NCBI GenBank assembly: GCA_007258455.2
Contig: VDFB02321261.1
Coordinates: forward strand, 62,001 to 126,000
DNA: 64,000 nucleotides
From: Sequoia sempervirens
Lineage: Eukaryota > Streptophyta > Pinopsida > Cupressales > Cupressaceae
Direction: 5' to 3'
Part shown: one piece after another, positions 10,945 to 23,565 of the stretch
Layout of the letters: every line of letters begins with the position of its first letter
How positions within the stretch are numbered: position 1 is the stretch's first letter
The notes under the pieces: model-generated
What the model was told of the DNA's origin: nothing
What the model saw: the letters and a program-made list of their open reading frames with translations, nothing else
Database searches by the model: none
Position numbers and translations under genes: made by a program

Positions 10945-12055
10945 TGTAATATCCCCGAAATTACATGATGTAATTTGGAGGAAAAATGTTAACGGTGTTT
11001 TAAACACCAAATTTGCATTTAAATAATATTAAATAAATAAAATAAATAAATAATAAAATAAAATAATAATATTAAATTTAAATTATTGAATAAATAACAT
11101 TTAAATTTAAATTAAAATATCTTTCTTTGGCCAACTTTCCCTTGGAGCATCTATATATGGCGAACGCAAGGCATTCGAAGGGCATCAAGAGTTTGGACAT
11201 CTTGTCAAGCCAAGTATCGTAGGAGACGTAGTCTGCTGGCGTTGGCACTCAGGTGGGGCGTAGCTGCCATCCTGAGGAATTTGTGACTTTGTTTTTTGTT
11301 CTTCATCATTCGTCATTTATAAGGTTGTTGAATTGCAGACTCGGAACTCATGGGTTACCCTTGGTGCATAACATTCGTCTGTCGCATTCATTCCAGAAGA
11401 TCACGGGATCACGAGGAGACAATAGAATGAGCGATAGAGCCTAGTTGTACATTAGTAGCACGCGGTTGCCTCCGCTGTCCAGGTAGAGCCGTTGGCTTTG
11501 GCCAACGTCGTCGAGCCTCTCTTCATCGAGTGTGCAGCAAGCGACCACTCCCGCACTCTCTAGTTACGAGCTACACACATAAGAGATTGGATTCATCCCG
11601 GGCCATGGGCATTACCTTATTGCTCTCCACCTAGGGTCAAATCTGAAGAGGCGACATCATTGAGAATTTCGTCCAATGCATTAGAGACCACCCACGAATC
11701 CGTTGGGAGTAGAAGAGCTTTGACTTCAACATCGTAGTGACGCCACTCGTGGGCGGAGCTATATCACTTTACTCATCACGAGCATCACTGAGTTCGATCA
11801 AATGATTGAAAGCCAATCCTTTGCTGTAAGAGACACATTCTAATATCAGTGTATAGTTCATTGTCTCCGAAGTTATCATTAATCAGAGATCTGGAGTTTT
11901 CATTTTAAAACATCAAATCAGAATTTTGTGTTTAGCATAACTGATGTAATCAGTATTGAATAAAGTTCGGTAGTCTTCTTTCAATCATTTCTTGCCAATT
12001 AAATTTAGATATTTGATTCTGTGTTGGGGCTCAATTCTGGCCTGAGGTCTTTACA
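10945..12055 (+). repeat. gypsy 5' LTR
   Basis: 1111 bp, TG...CA, with an AT-rich block near 11030-11110 (AATAAATAAAATAAATAAAT) and a CTATATATGG TATA-like box near 11150. It differs from the 3' LTR at roughly one base in twenty over the first 350 aligned bases, mostly transitions, so the insertion is not recent. Confidence 0.93.
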
Positions 12056-12056
12056 A

Positions 12057-12069
12057 TGGTATTAGAGCC
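12057..12069 (+). other. gypsy primer binding site
   Basis: TGGTATTAGAGCC, one base after the LTR end, matches the initiator-Met-tRNA PBS with one change. Confidence 0.85.
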
Positions 12070-12094
12070 ATAAGGCCTGCCAGCTTGTGGACTT

Positions 12095-13883
12095 ATGCCA
12101 TTGAGCCAAAGGGATATTCGTGCCCTGGAACGTGAGAAGAAGAAGTTTGAGGCTGCACAAGGGATAGGAGGCAGAGGTAAGGAGACAATGGTGGACTAGA
12201 ATTAGAATGAGAAAATGGACAATTTCATGAAACAACAAGATCAGACAAATCAAACCTTGCTGCAAGCGATTTAATCTCTTACTGCGAGAGTCAACAACAT
12301 TAAATCTGGATCTAGCAGCATCGAAGGAGGTCATCTAGAGCGTTTAGGAGTAGGAGAACAGAGTAGGACTTCGAATGGTCACACTCATAGGCACACTCAG
12401 CTTAAGTTTTTACCTAGAACGAAAGGCAGACAGGAAGGAGAAGAGCAACGTAGGTATGCAAGTATTGTTCGGGAGGTTTTGGACTTAGATGCGGATGCCC
12501 AAGCTGCCATCTCTTTCGATCAGTTCTACAATGCCAGACGGAGTGATGAGAGGTAGCACTGCGGGAATCGGGATCTTCAACACAAGGTCAGCAAGCTCTC
12601 ACTTCGGACATTTGATGGTTCCGGGAAGATGACTGCTCAATCTTGGCTACAAAAGTTGGATACTTATCTCTCTTAGCCCCATGACTGAAGATGAAGCCAT
12701 CAAATTCGCCATTCTGGATCTGGAAGATTTAGCCCACAAATGGTGGCACCATCGGATTGTGACTCAGAGGTTTGGGCAAGTTAATTCATATGCAGATTTC
12801 ACACAGAAATTGGTGGACAGGTTTGACAGGAAGGATCCAGAAGCATACTTCCAAGAGTTAACCAGACTAAAGCAATCAACCACGATCGATGAATACGTCT
12901 CTAAATTCCAAAGATTAGCAGTGATGGTGTTCGATGTATTAGATAAGAGGCTTACATTCTTCTTCATCGAAGGCTTATCAAATTCTTTTCACGGCTTGGT
13001 GACGGCGTCAGAGCCAACAACGTTAGAAGATGCTATTCGGAAAGCTTTGAGCCTTGAAGATTCCATCAAAAATGGAAAGACCATGATCAAGAATGGGCCA
13101 ACAGAACGGTCAAAGATCACTCAACTACCGAAACCACCATCGCAATTCCCTGAGATGTCTAGAAACGAGCTTCGGAAAAGGGGATTGTGCTATTATTGTA
13201 AGGGACACTGGGTTGATGGTCACAGGTGTAGAGGAAAAGGACAAATTCATTATATCGAGATAGTTCCTGACGACGATACTGTTGAAGGAGGAGACAAATT
13301 CTTCTTTAATGAGGAGGTGCGTGTAGAAGCGCTGGGGGAAGGTGCCCTCGCATCACTTTCGGGAGCATCGAAGTATCATTCTCTTCGCGTTGGAGGGGAC
13401 CTATATGGACAAAAGGTAACAATTCTAATCGATAGTAGAGCTACGCATTCTAATTGACAGGGGACCTATACGGACAAAAAGTAACAATTCTAATCGATAG
13501 CAAAGCTACCCACAATTTCATCGATGAGAAGCTAGTAGCTAAGTTAAGCTTAAGGGCAGAGGATTTCAAAGGGTTTGATGTGGCAGTTTCAGATGGGTAC
13601 ACTATTTCATGCAATCGTTGGATTCGATAGATGTAGCTGACCATAGGAGACCACAAAATGCAAGATGACTTCTACATAGTCAGCATTGGTGGGACATAAG
13701 TAGTCTTGGGAGTACAATGGTTGCACTCACTTGGAGAGTACACAACAAATTACTAGACTCTGGAGTTGAAGTTCAAAGTAGATGGGAAAGAAGTTGTTCT
13801 TCGAGGATTGCCCAAGGCAGGGACAAATACACACAAGGATTCCGATATAAAGTTGGTTGAGGGCAAGCAACACTCCGGCGGGG
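12095..13883 (+). pseudogene. gypsy gag with degenerate protease
   Basis: Gag likely starts at ATG 12095 (MPLSQRDIRALEREKKKFEA). TAG/TAA stops occur before a frameshift near 12675. From 12681 a clean frame gives the Retrotrans_gag core (ending HKWWHHRI, then EAYFQELTRLKQSTTIDEYV) and a plant-gypsy zinc knuckle of the CYYC...GHRC form. A retropepsin-like part follows, but its active-site block is present twice (13431 and 13494) as DSRAT and DSKAT, not the required DSGAT. A spacer with three stops then ends at the 3' LTR. No further pol domain is present. The product would have packaged RNA into virus-like particles. Confidence 0.85.
13394..13523 (+). repeat. tandem duplication over the protease active site
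   Basis: GGGGACCTATATGGACAAAA near 13395 and GGGGACCTATACGGACAAAA near 13458 start two ~63-bp units that both read through the IDS(R/K)ATH block. The first copy runs into a stop, and the second continues as normal gypsy protease. Confidence 0.85.
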
Positions 13884-13888
13884 AGGAT

Positions 13889-15000
13889 TGTAATATCCCC
13901 AAAATTACATGATGTAATTTGGAGGGAAAATGTTAACGGTGTTTTTAAACACCAAATTTGCATTTAAATAATATTAAATAAATAAAATAAATAAATAATA
14001 AAATAAAATAATAATATTAAATTTAAATTATTGAATAAATAACATTTAAATTTAAATAAAAATATCTTTCTCTAGCCAACTTTCCCTTGGAGCATCTATA
14101 TATGGCAGACTCAAGGCATTCAAAGGGCATCATGAGTTTGGACATCTTGTTAGGCCAAGTATCGCAAGAGACGTAGTCTATTGGCGTTGGCACTCAGGTG
14201 GGGTGTAGCTACCATCCTGAGGAATTCGTGACTTTGTTTTTTGTTCCTCATTATTTGTCATTTATAAGGTTGTTGAATTGCAGACTCGGAACTCACGGGT
14301 TACCCTTGGTGCATAACATCCGTTTGTCGCGTTCATTCCAGAAGATCACGGGATCACAAGGAGACAGGAGAACGAGCAATAGAGCCTAGTTGCACATTAG
14401 TGGCACGCGGTTGCCTCTGCTGTCCAGGCAAAGTCGCTAGCTTTGGCCGGTGTCGTCGAGCCTCTCTTCATCGAGTGTGCACCAAGTGACCACTCCTGCA
14501 CTCTCTAGTTACGAGCTACACGCATAAGAGATTGGATTCATCCCAGGCCATGGGCATTACCTCATCGCTCTCTACTCAGGGTCAGATCTGAAGAGGCGAC
14601 ATCATTGAGAATTTCGTCCAACGCATTAGAGACCACCCACGAATCTGTTGGAAGTAGAAGAGCTTTGACTTCAACACTGTAGCGACGCCACTCGTGGGTG
14701 GAGCTATATCGCTCTACTCATCACGAGCATCACTGAGTTTGATCAAATGATTTAAAGCCAATCCTCTGCTGTAAGACACACATTCTAATATCAGTGTATA
14801 GTTCGTTGTCTCTGAAGTTATCATTAATCAGAGATCTGGAGTTTTCATTTTGAAACGTCAAATCAGAAATCTGTGTTTAGCATAACTGATGTAATCAGTA
14901 TTGAATAAAGTTCGGTAGTCTTCTTTCAATCATTTCTTGCCAATTAAATTTAGATATTTGATTCTGTGTTGGAGCTCAATTCTGGCCTGAGGTCTTTACA
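13889..15000 (+). repeat. gypsy 3' LTR
   Basis: 1112 bp, same ends as the 5' LTR, followed at once by the target duplicate ATTGA. A 63-codon open frame exists in both LTRs but differs at many codons and looks incidental. Confidence 0.93.
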
Positions 15001-15005
15001 ATTGA

Positions 15006-16736
15006 GGTCTCCACTCCTAACCCCAAGTAGTTATTGGGATGTATTGTCACATAAGAAACTTTATTACAATGAGTTGTTCTAGGAGTGGAAACCAAAACTG
15101 ACAACTTAGACAATTATCTTTTTGACTGTCATAATATCATTTATCAATGATGAAGTATCATACTATCAAAGATCAAGTGTCATTGTTATCATAAAATATA
15201 ATATTATATGATATATCAAATATATTTGCAAGTTACATATTTTTAAAATTTTTTTTTGCATATATATATATATACAACCGTACCCAAATGTACAGTATCC
15301 AGGAATTTTTTTTGGCCATACCGATGTACCAAAACCTTGTACTCTTGATCCCATACTAGAACCGACAACTTAGAATAATAATTATCTAAACAAAGAGGCA
15401 TATGGAGGGTTCTGACTATTGAGGAGAAAAGGGTATATAAGAAGGATAACTCAAGAAGAAGAGGGCATGAATTTGGTGAAGAAATTATTATATATTTTTC
15501 CTTGTGAAATATTCAGCCACCACCGAGGACAAAACTTCTCAGTTTTTTTTGGAAAATATGTTAACTTCAAAGTAAGTGAAAGCATAACAACTTTTTATTT
15601 TCACTCTCTAATTACCTAGATCCCAGATTGGGAAAGGTAAGAGCATATGGTATCAAGATTACAATTTACTGAATACAACTTGTTGGAAAGAAGAATCAGG
15701 CGGCAAGCCAATCAAACCACTTATTTAGTGGGATGCATAAACAGTATAGGAAATAAATCAGCCACTTATCTAGTGGAAATTACAGAGACACTTCCACTTT
15801 TCAGGGGGAAAGCTTATACAATATTTAAAAACTTTAAAACATGTTTCTTCCACTCTCTAGTGGTGAGGGATCAGAAGATAGCTTATTCAGTGGGGAAAGT
15901 AGCAACAATAATCAAGAGCTTCACTGACAGTACTGCCATCTAGTGTTACAATGTTTTTTCATCCAAATCATTCCAAACTAAAGATATATCTGCTGTTACA
16001 AATTGTTGATATGAAATCAAACTGTTTGAAACATTCCCAAAGGTACCTCAAGTCATAAAAAAACCACCCAACTTGTAGATGACAATAATATATGTCAAAG
16101 ATTGAAGGATGTTTGCTGGTACAGTTCTGAAAGCACTGAAGAATGAGCTGCAATAGACTTGGGCAGCAGTCAGGCACTCAGAAAATCTTAACTACTTCAC
16201 ACCCAGCACACCAAAATAATCACCAGCTAGATTAACTCCAAAACAGCCGCCTCAACAGATGCTATATCTCATGGAAAATATGTAACATCAGATTGGAAAA
16301 GCATATTAGACATGTGCAAGTCTGAAATTCACTGGTACAACAGGTACCATGGGCTGTATGGTACCCGTAAAGGTACTCTAATCACCAAACATCAACCCCA
16401 ATCAGATGTTAACGGTCTTCCATGGTCAAAGCCCCTCATCCAGCAACAGAAGAACCTTCTTTAAAGTGTACGACCTGAAGGATATCCACCACAACATGTG
16501 CCCAAACTGTCAACAGGTGAAAATAATGAATTCTCTTACCCCAAACAAGAGTTACTACCAGCTAAAGGAATGGTACGGCTTGCAAAGATTTTAACTCCTA
16601 AACTTACAAGTAAATTTATGAAAATTTTGAAAGTAAACTCTCCAAAGCTGCAAACTGAAACACTTCAAAAAATTCCATTATGAAATTCAAAAACTGAAGA
16701 TTGCTTGAAACTCAATGGCAATTTCTGAATGAAATC
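15006..16736. other. no gene recognised
   Basis: Contains a TA run at 15260-15274 and short repeats of CCACTTATYTAGTGG type at 15717-15780. Part of it may be the left portion of the minus-strand LTR whose right end is at 19163. No protein-like frame was found. Confidence 0.35.
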
Positions 16737-18262
16737 TGTGATGCCCTATTTTCGTCATGCCCATGGCAACACTCAAACCTTATTTTCCTTGCAAAGCCGA
16801 CCCACCTATTGCTATCACCACTTTAAGAGAGTGCCAAAAAGTCTGGATGTTCTTGCCACTTGGGGCCAAGGGGTGAGTTGTCTTAGTTTGGACACTCTTG
16901 CCCTTGGGCTTAGATGGGTTGATTAGTTTACAGACACCCTTTTCAAGGCTTTCCTATCAAGCCAAACTATGAATGGTTGTTAGGATGGATTCAAGGAGTT
17001 TCAATCATAAGAGGGGCGGATAAGGCAACATGGATAAGGAAATCAATACAAGTTTATCAGTCGAGTACACCACCCCAAGGTTGGAATTGTCTTATTTTGG
17101 ACATTCTTGCCACTTGGGCCAAGGGGTGGGTTGTCTTAGTTTGGGCGGTTGTGCTCTTGGACTTATCATGTTCCTCATCCAAATCCTATTATGATTAAGA
17201 CTTTAACTATGCATTATGGATATCGTGTAGATAGTTTTGAAATAGTTATGTATCTACTTGATTTAAATAGATAAGTCATTAATGTTGATCAAACGAAGTA
17301 TATTCCAATGGCATCTAACCTAATTGTAGAATCTAAACCAAGATTTGTTAGGCTTAAGACATTTAATTGATGAGTTAAAAATAGTGTTCCACGGGGTTTT
17401 AGGGACGGGGATGGGGGGATGACAGGTGATGCGTTTTGGGGTTGTAGGGGCAGGGGTCTAAGTTTGGGGACGTCGAGGGATCATCGGTGTGGGGCGCCTG
17501 GGGAGTGGTGCACTAAAATACATGTAGTACTTGAAAAATTAGTTATAAAAAGATGTATAACTACAGAAGCCTAAGGAATAAGTAAAGTTTAAAGTTTAAG
17601 CACATTGCAATGATTTCATTGAACTAGTGAACATTGAAAATCAAAATGAAAACATACTTAATAGACATTGGAATGAGAACTAGATGTTTCAATATTTGAA
17701 TTTCATTTTCATTATTCATAATTACAATCAACAATGTTCAAAGTTCAAACTTCAAAAACAAAATACTAAATAGTAAATGGCTAATGGCCTGATGCGTATA
17801 ATGATCTAATCATCCCCAAGATCCATGTCAATCTCCTCATCACTGGAATTGTTGGACCCCAAATGCTCAATGAAAATAGAGGAAAAAGTCAAAGGCATGG
17901 TCGATTTAGCCTTTTAGGCTTTTAAGAATACTTTAAAATTTAAAATTTATAAATTTATTAATTTTACTTTTGTTTTTTAAAAAAAATCATTTTTTATTGC
18001 ATTTTTAAGGGGGATGCTTAGAAGTTTCTTGCATTTTGGGGGACATTTGGAAGTCTCGGGGAAGTCCAGAAGTCCCCTCAAAAGAGAGACATTTTGGAGG
18101 CGGTAGAGAAACTAGGGGATGACGTGGGGATGTTTCCTTGATGTCTCCGAGTCTTGGAAATGGGGGGACGCATCCCTGTGGAACACTGGTTAAAAATCCG
18201 AACTACATTATATTTGTGATTCTAGGGCAAGATCTAGGGTTATCCCAAAAGGGGACATTACA
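16737..18262 (+). mobile_element. solo LTR (gypsy-type) with a nested hAT-like insertion
   Basis: It begins TGTGATGCCC and ends GGGGACATTACA, flanked by the perfect target duplication AAATC (16732-16736 and 18263-18267). Without the nested element it is about 711 bp. The last ~80 bases match the LTR end at 60686 (shared ACTACATTATATTTGTGA and the terminal GGGGACATTACA). No internal domain or second LTR is present, so it arose by LTR-LTR recombination. Two segments, near 16850 and 17098, share TTGCCACTTGGG and GGTTGTCTTAGTTTGG. Confidence 0.85.
17382..18188. mobile_element. 807-bp non-autonomous hAT-like element
   Basis: Ends are TAGTGTTCCAC at the left and GTGGAACACTG at the right (inverted repeats with one terminal mismatch). 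They are flanked by the exact 8-bp duplication GTTAAAAA (17374-17381 and 18189-18196), the hAT signature. Both subterminal regions are G-rich (GGGACGGGGATGGGGGG). There is no transposase frame, so it was mobilised in trans. Related ends occur near 10613. Confidence 0.9.
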
Positions 18263-18267
18263 AAATC

Positions 18268-19163
18268 ATATCCAATGAGCTAGGGACTATCTTTCAAATT
18301 TCAAAAGCAACAATCTGAGAGAGTTTTCATCCTCTGAAGATCAAAGAAGGAACTCTCAGGTTCCAATCCAACAACATAACAATATCTTCTTCATAGCATG
18401 AACCAAATGAGCCCCCAACACCTCTTTTTATAGCTTTTGGGAGGGAAATAACCAATTAAAAAATATAATAATTCTTTACACTCAAAAGACCTTTTTCAAA
18501 TAATGATATTTCAAGTAAAATATTAATTAAATAACTCAACCAAGCTGTAGACAATATTGTAACATCATCAGAATTCAATTTTGACTACACAAGGATAAAA
18601 TTGAAGCAGTAGGAAGATGATTGGAGTCAACTTGGTGGCTTACTAAAAATATACATGCTCTCCAAGAAGTTTGGAGAACATTCCAAGATTCGTGAAACAC
18701 TTCTTAGAGTGTCATTGCAATCCACAACCTTAGTTGAGCTCATTGCCATTAACGGAAACCAAGAAGAATTGAACTTGAAATCTCCAAAATCTTTGGAGTC
18801 CCCTTAACCAAAGCCAATTAGCTGATTGGAACCTAGAGAATAGGCTAATAAACACCAAAGTTGATTAGACTTGAGAAGAGGACACCACAGAAACCCCTCA
18901 AAGATTTAGAGATTGAATGACGAAAATTGTTAATTTCTCTTTCCAAGTTAGTGGACGAAAACCCCTAACTTTAGATAGAAATTTAGGAAAAGCATTTCAA
19001 GGCATTTAATAGCTATAAATAAGTTTCAAATTTGAAGTTTATAGTTATCAAAATTGTAAGTTTAAAGTTAAATCAATATTTATATTCATTATACAAGTAT
19101 TATTATGAATGTGCAATATATATTTAAGGCAAAAATAAGGAAAATTTTAAAAGGGACATTACA
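18268..19163 (-). repeat. LTR on the minus strand (right end and promoter part)
   Basis: Read leftwards it starts TGTAATGTCCC at 19163, like the gypsy-type LTR starts at 56952 and 36851. A TATAAAAAG box lies at 18425-18432 on the minus strand, as expected for a U3/R boundary. The other end is not resolved; the solo LTR at 16737 may sit inside it. Two CAAAC|TG sites (16503 and 16651) match the right flank CAAAC but could be chance. Confidence 0.5.
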
Positions 19164-19168
19164 CAAAC

Positions 19169-19756
19169 CTATCAACACCTCTTCAGTAGATTGTGTGTAT
19201 GCAAAGGAAGCCATTGACTGAATTTCTAAGCTTTACTCATACGAAAATGATCAATAATGCCAAAACATGCTGAATGAAAACGCTATTAACTGTTGGCGGT
19301 AGACTATCCAATTTTCAAAATGAAAATTTATTCAAATGGTGGACTTCAATGGTAGTACAATCCGGGGTTTACAAGATATATATATAAAATGCATTGCAAA
19401 TTAGTATTTGAGGAGTTAAACTACTGTTATAGACTTATATAAAGTTTTGGTTACAAATTCAGACTGCTACAACATCTAAAATGAGACCAAATAACATTGA
19501 TAAACTATATATTCAAGTACCCAACATGAAGAACACCTTCAATAGTTGATGCAAAAGGTTGATGTAGGTCTGTCACTTTGTAAGATGTCATACCATCAAA
19601 CTCCTTATAGGTCTGAAACTGAAATTATTGCTGTTGGTACAGCAGGTACAATTTTCATAAAACTTATAGGACTTAGTATACCTGCTGAGTTTTAGGACTA
19701 TTGGTACAACAGGTACAATTTTCATAAACTAGTAAATAAATAAAAAGAAGTTTAAC
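19169..19756. other. no gene; short direct repeat
   Basis: GGTACA(G/A)CAGGTACAATTTT occurs near 19636 and 19702 just before the truncated gypsy element. Nothing else was recognised. Confidence 0.4.
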
Positions 19757-22700
19757 TTGACGCAAGCTAATCAAGCTCCAAAGAAGCCTAGTGAAGGGCC
19801 AAGTTTTCAAAAGCAAGGGGACAACAAGGGATCTCAAAATAATTGGAATGAATCAAGGAAAGAGCGAAGGGGAAACAATAACAACTACTTTAATAGCAAT
19901 GTTGGTGGAAATGAAAGTAACTCTGGAAGACCAGTGAAAAGGAGGGGACTAGTGAAAGGGTGTTGTACATGTGGTGGGGACCATTATGCGAGTAATTGTC
20001 CAAGCAAACTTTTAGGGTCACAACCACATGGTAACCCTCTTCCTTCACAAAAAGCTGCATATCAACAAAAGATTGCTGTAGTGGATAATCGACAAGCGGA
20101 GTACCAAATTACTCTAGTGGAAGTATCGGGTACTTTGTTTGGAATTCCCATTTCAATTTTAATAGATATTGGTGCCACAAAAAAAAATATTTCTCATAGA
20201 ATAGCAAGTCAAATGTCTAGAAAAGCTGGCTACATGGAACAATCTTGGGTTGTAGAATATGCTAACTAGACAAGAGTTGAGGTAAGTCAATGTCTATTTG
20301 AAACAAGCGTTGAACTTCCAAGTTTCTCAACGAAAGTGAATCTGTATGTAGCTCCATTAAGATCTTATGATGTCGTCTTAGGGACGAATTGGCTATGGAG
20401 ACATAGAGCCAAGGTAGATTGTCATGCAAAAACAATAGAATGTTTAGATGATCTAGGTAACTGGGTGTCAATGTAAGGAATGCCTGGAGAGGTTAAGTTA
20501 CAACAGCTATCTGCGGTTCAGATGCACATAGCAAAGAAGAAAGGTTGTCAACTCTTTGCAGTAAAAATGGAGAAGCTTGAGGAATGTAAGGAATTCATTT
20601 CTCAAGATGATATAGTATATTATGGACCTTGAGATTTTCAAGATGTCGAAGAGGGTGAGGTATTGGAGTTTGGAAAATCGGATATGGAGAAATATCCTAT
20701 TTTATGGAAATTTGAGGATGTATTTCCAGAAGAATTACCTAGATTACCCCCTAAGAGGATATTTGACTTCTCCATCGACATAGTACCAAGGTCGGGACCT
20801 ATATCAAAAGTACCTTATAGGATGACCACGACTGAATTAATGGAGTCAAAATCACAACTAGAAGAGTTGTTGTCTAATGGTTTGATAAGGCATAGTGTTT
20901 CACCTTGTGGAGCGCTAGTAATCTTTGTAAAGAAGAAGGATGGTACACTGGGCTTATGTATTGATTATTGGTTGCTTAACAAAGAAATGATAAAGAATAA
21001 GTATCCATTTCCATGTATCGATGATCTCTTTGATCAGATGTGAGGAGGGACAGTATTTTCAAAGATTGATCTATGTTTTGGGTATCATCAACTAAGAATC
21101 AAGGATGAAGATATTTTCAAAACTGCTTTTAGAACTAGATATGAACATTACGAGTTCATAGTCCTACCTTTTGGGCTGACGAATGCACCAACAACATTCA
21201 TGAACCTAATGAACAATGTATTTAGGGATTGTTTGGATAGATTTGTGTTAGCCTTTTTGGACGATATCTTAATCTACTTCAAGAATGAAGAGGAACATCT
21301 CAAGCATCTAGAGATTGTTCTTCAAAGATTGAGAGGGCATAAGTTATATGGAAAACTCTTGAAGTGTACCTTCTTCTAAAGGAAAGTATAGTTTTTGGGT
21401 CACTTAATTTCGGCTGAAGGGGTTTTGGTTGATCCAGTGAAGATAAAAGCAATACTAGAATGGCCTGTGCCCAAGAATGTGCCAAAAGTTAGAAGTTTTA
21501 TAGGGTTGGCTGGGTATTACTGTAAGTTTGTTGCAAATTTTCAAGAATAGCTTTTCCCATCACATCATTACAAAGAAAGGGAAAGAAGTTTGAGTGGTTC
21601 GAGAAATGTCAAGCAACATTTGACCAACTCAAAGAAAGATTGACTACAACACCAATACTAAAGGTACCAGATCTAGATGGTAACTTTGTAGTTATTACAG
21701 ATGCATCAAGTGAAGGATTGGGTAGAGATTTAATGCAAGACAGGCTAGTCATAGCCTATGAGTCTAGGAAGCTGAAGTCTTATGAACAAAATTATGCTTC
21801 ACATGATTTAGAGTTAGCAGCAGTTGTTCATGCATTACAGATGTGGAGACATTATTTGTTGGGAAAACCATTCAAACTGAAGATAGATTACCATGGTCTC
21901 AAGTATTTGTTTACCCAACCTAATCTTAATGCAAGACAAAGAAGGTGGTTGGAGTTGATATTTGACTATAATTTCAATTGGATTTATATCAAGGGAAAAG
22001 AGAATCGGGTTGCCGATGCTCTAAGTCGTAGGAGACATATCTCCTCGATGGTATCAATCCAAACTGACTTCAAAGGTCAAGTATCGTGAGAATCTATGGG
22101 TGATGAATTCTATGAACAAGTCAAGTAGGCACTCATGGACAATCCACAAGATCAAAGGTATGAAGGATATCAACTTGAACCTAATGGATTATTAAGGTTT
22201 AAAGGGAGAATTTATGTACCTAATTTTGGAGAATTGAGGAACTTGGTATGGAAAGAAGTTCACAATGCACCATATTCAGGACATTTAGGTGTAACTAAGA
22301 TGTTAGTCAATGCAAAACCATTATATTTTTGGAAGGGTATGAAAGGGGATGTTGCAAGGTTTGTAGCAAGTTGCTTAGAGTGCCAAAGAGTGAAGGCAGA
22401 GCATCATTGTCCTACAGGTCTTTGGTATCCACATGAAGTTCTAGAAAGTAAGTGGCAAGTCATTAGCATGGACTTTGTGCAAGGTCTCCCTATTTCAAGG
22501 AACAAGCACAATGCCATTCTGGTAGTGGTTGACAAGCTCACTAAGGTGGCACACTTTATACTAGGAAATCTGACTGATGGAGCTCCTGTAATAGCTCAAA
22601 AGTTTGTTTAAGAGATATTTAGATTGCATGGGATTCCAAAAAAGATTATTTCTGACAGGGATGCTCATGTGACGTCTAGGTATTGGCAAACCTTGTTTTC

Positions 22701-23565
22701 TTTACTTGGAACTCAACTAAACATAAGTTCTGCTTATCATCAAAAAACAAATGGAAAAACTAAAAGGGTGAACCAAGTTTTAGAAGACCTATTAAGGATG
22801 TATTGCATGGATCAGCAATACAAGTGGGAGGATTACCTACCTTTGGTAGAGTTTCCATATAATAACTCCTTTCATTCTGTGATCAAGATGGCTCCATTTG
22901 AAGCATTATATGGCAAGAAATGTCGAACTTCTATAAGCTGGGATAAGTTGGAAGATAGGATAAGCCTTGGGCGAGAGATGTTATCAGAAATGAAGGAACA
23001 AGTTGGTATCATTAAGCAAAGATTCGTAGAAGTTAATGATAGGGTTTTGTTGAGAGTTAAAGCTAATTCTAAGTGAGTACTAGGGAATTTTGATTCTAAG
23101 TGAGTACCAGGGAATTTTGTAGTGGGGGATAGGGTTTTGTTGAGAGTTAAACCTCACAAGAGTTCTATAAAGTTTGGAAAGTTATCCAAAGTAGCTCCAA
23201 GCTACGTTGGACCTTTTGAGGTTCTTGAGGAAATCAACCTTGTTGCGTATAGGATTGCCTTGCCACCAACTCTTGCCAGGATGGATAATGTCTTTCATGT
23301 CTCATATCTTAAGAAGTATATACTAGGCGATAACCATGTTATTGATTGGAATGCTTTATAGGTACAGGATCCAGGGGTGGTAACAATCGAGCCACTCAAA
23401 GTGCTCGGAACACGTAAGCTCCACTTACGTAATCGAGAGGTTCTGCAATGTAAGGTCCAGTGGGATTAATATGTAGAAGATTTTGCCACATGGGAAGACT
23501 ATGCTGGAATGAAGCAGAAGTTTCCACAAGTCTTGCTGGATTTTGAAAATTCTTGAAAATAATGA
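19757..23565 (+). pseudogene. Ty3/gypsy chromovirus gag-pol, 5'-truncated
   Basis: The order is gag C-terminus with knuckle CTCGGDHYASNC (19970s), protease (ILIDIGATKKNI, with Ser replaced by Ile), reverse transcriptase ([28 protein letters not shown] near 21255), RNase H (VITDASSEGLGRDL; KGKENRVADALSRR), integrase (HLGVTKM, CLECQRVKAEHHC, SMDFVQGLP, SDRDAHVTS) and a C-terminal chromodomain-like tail (VLQCKVQW, FATWEDY). The frame changes once near 21560-21640, and stops occur at about 20268, 20474, 20630, 21042 and 21378. The integrase catalytic Glu of the TERVNQ block reads TKRVNQ, so it is also inactive by substitution. Upstream gag, PBS and 5' LTR are absent. Confidence 0.92.

Larger units (their letters stand above)
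10945..15000 (+). mobile_element. gag-only Ty3/gypsy LTR retrotransposon with intact ends
   Basis: Two ~1.11-kb LTRs (10945-12055 and 13889-15000) begin TGTAATATCC and end TTTACA. They flank a 1.83-kb internal region and are bounded by the perfect target duplication ATTGA (10940-10944 and 15001-15005). The interior has a PBS, gag, a zinc knuckle and protease remnants. It then goes straight to a purine-rich stretch before the 3' LTR, without reverse transcriptase, RNase H or integrase. Such elements depend on enzymes supplied by full-length relatives. It may be a deletion derivative or a stable gag-only lineage of the TR-GAG kind described in plants. Confidence 0.92.

Noticed and set aside
11253..14389. 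63-codon frame present in both gypsy LTRs
   Set aside because: Conserved only because LTRs start identical; the two copies already differ at many codons and no motif is seen.
16503..19168. Complete minus-strand LTR with CAAAC target duplication
   Set aside because: Two CAAAC|TG sites fit equally and one such match is expected by chance in this length.
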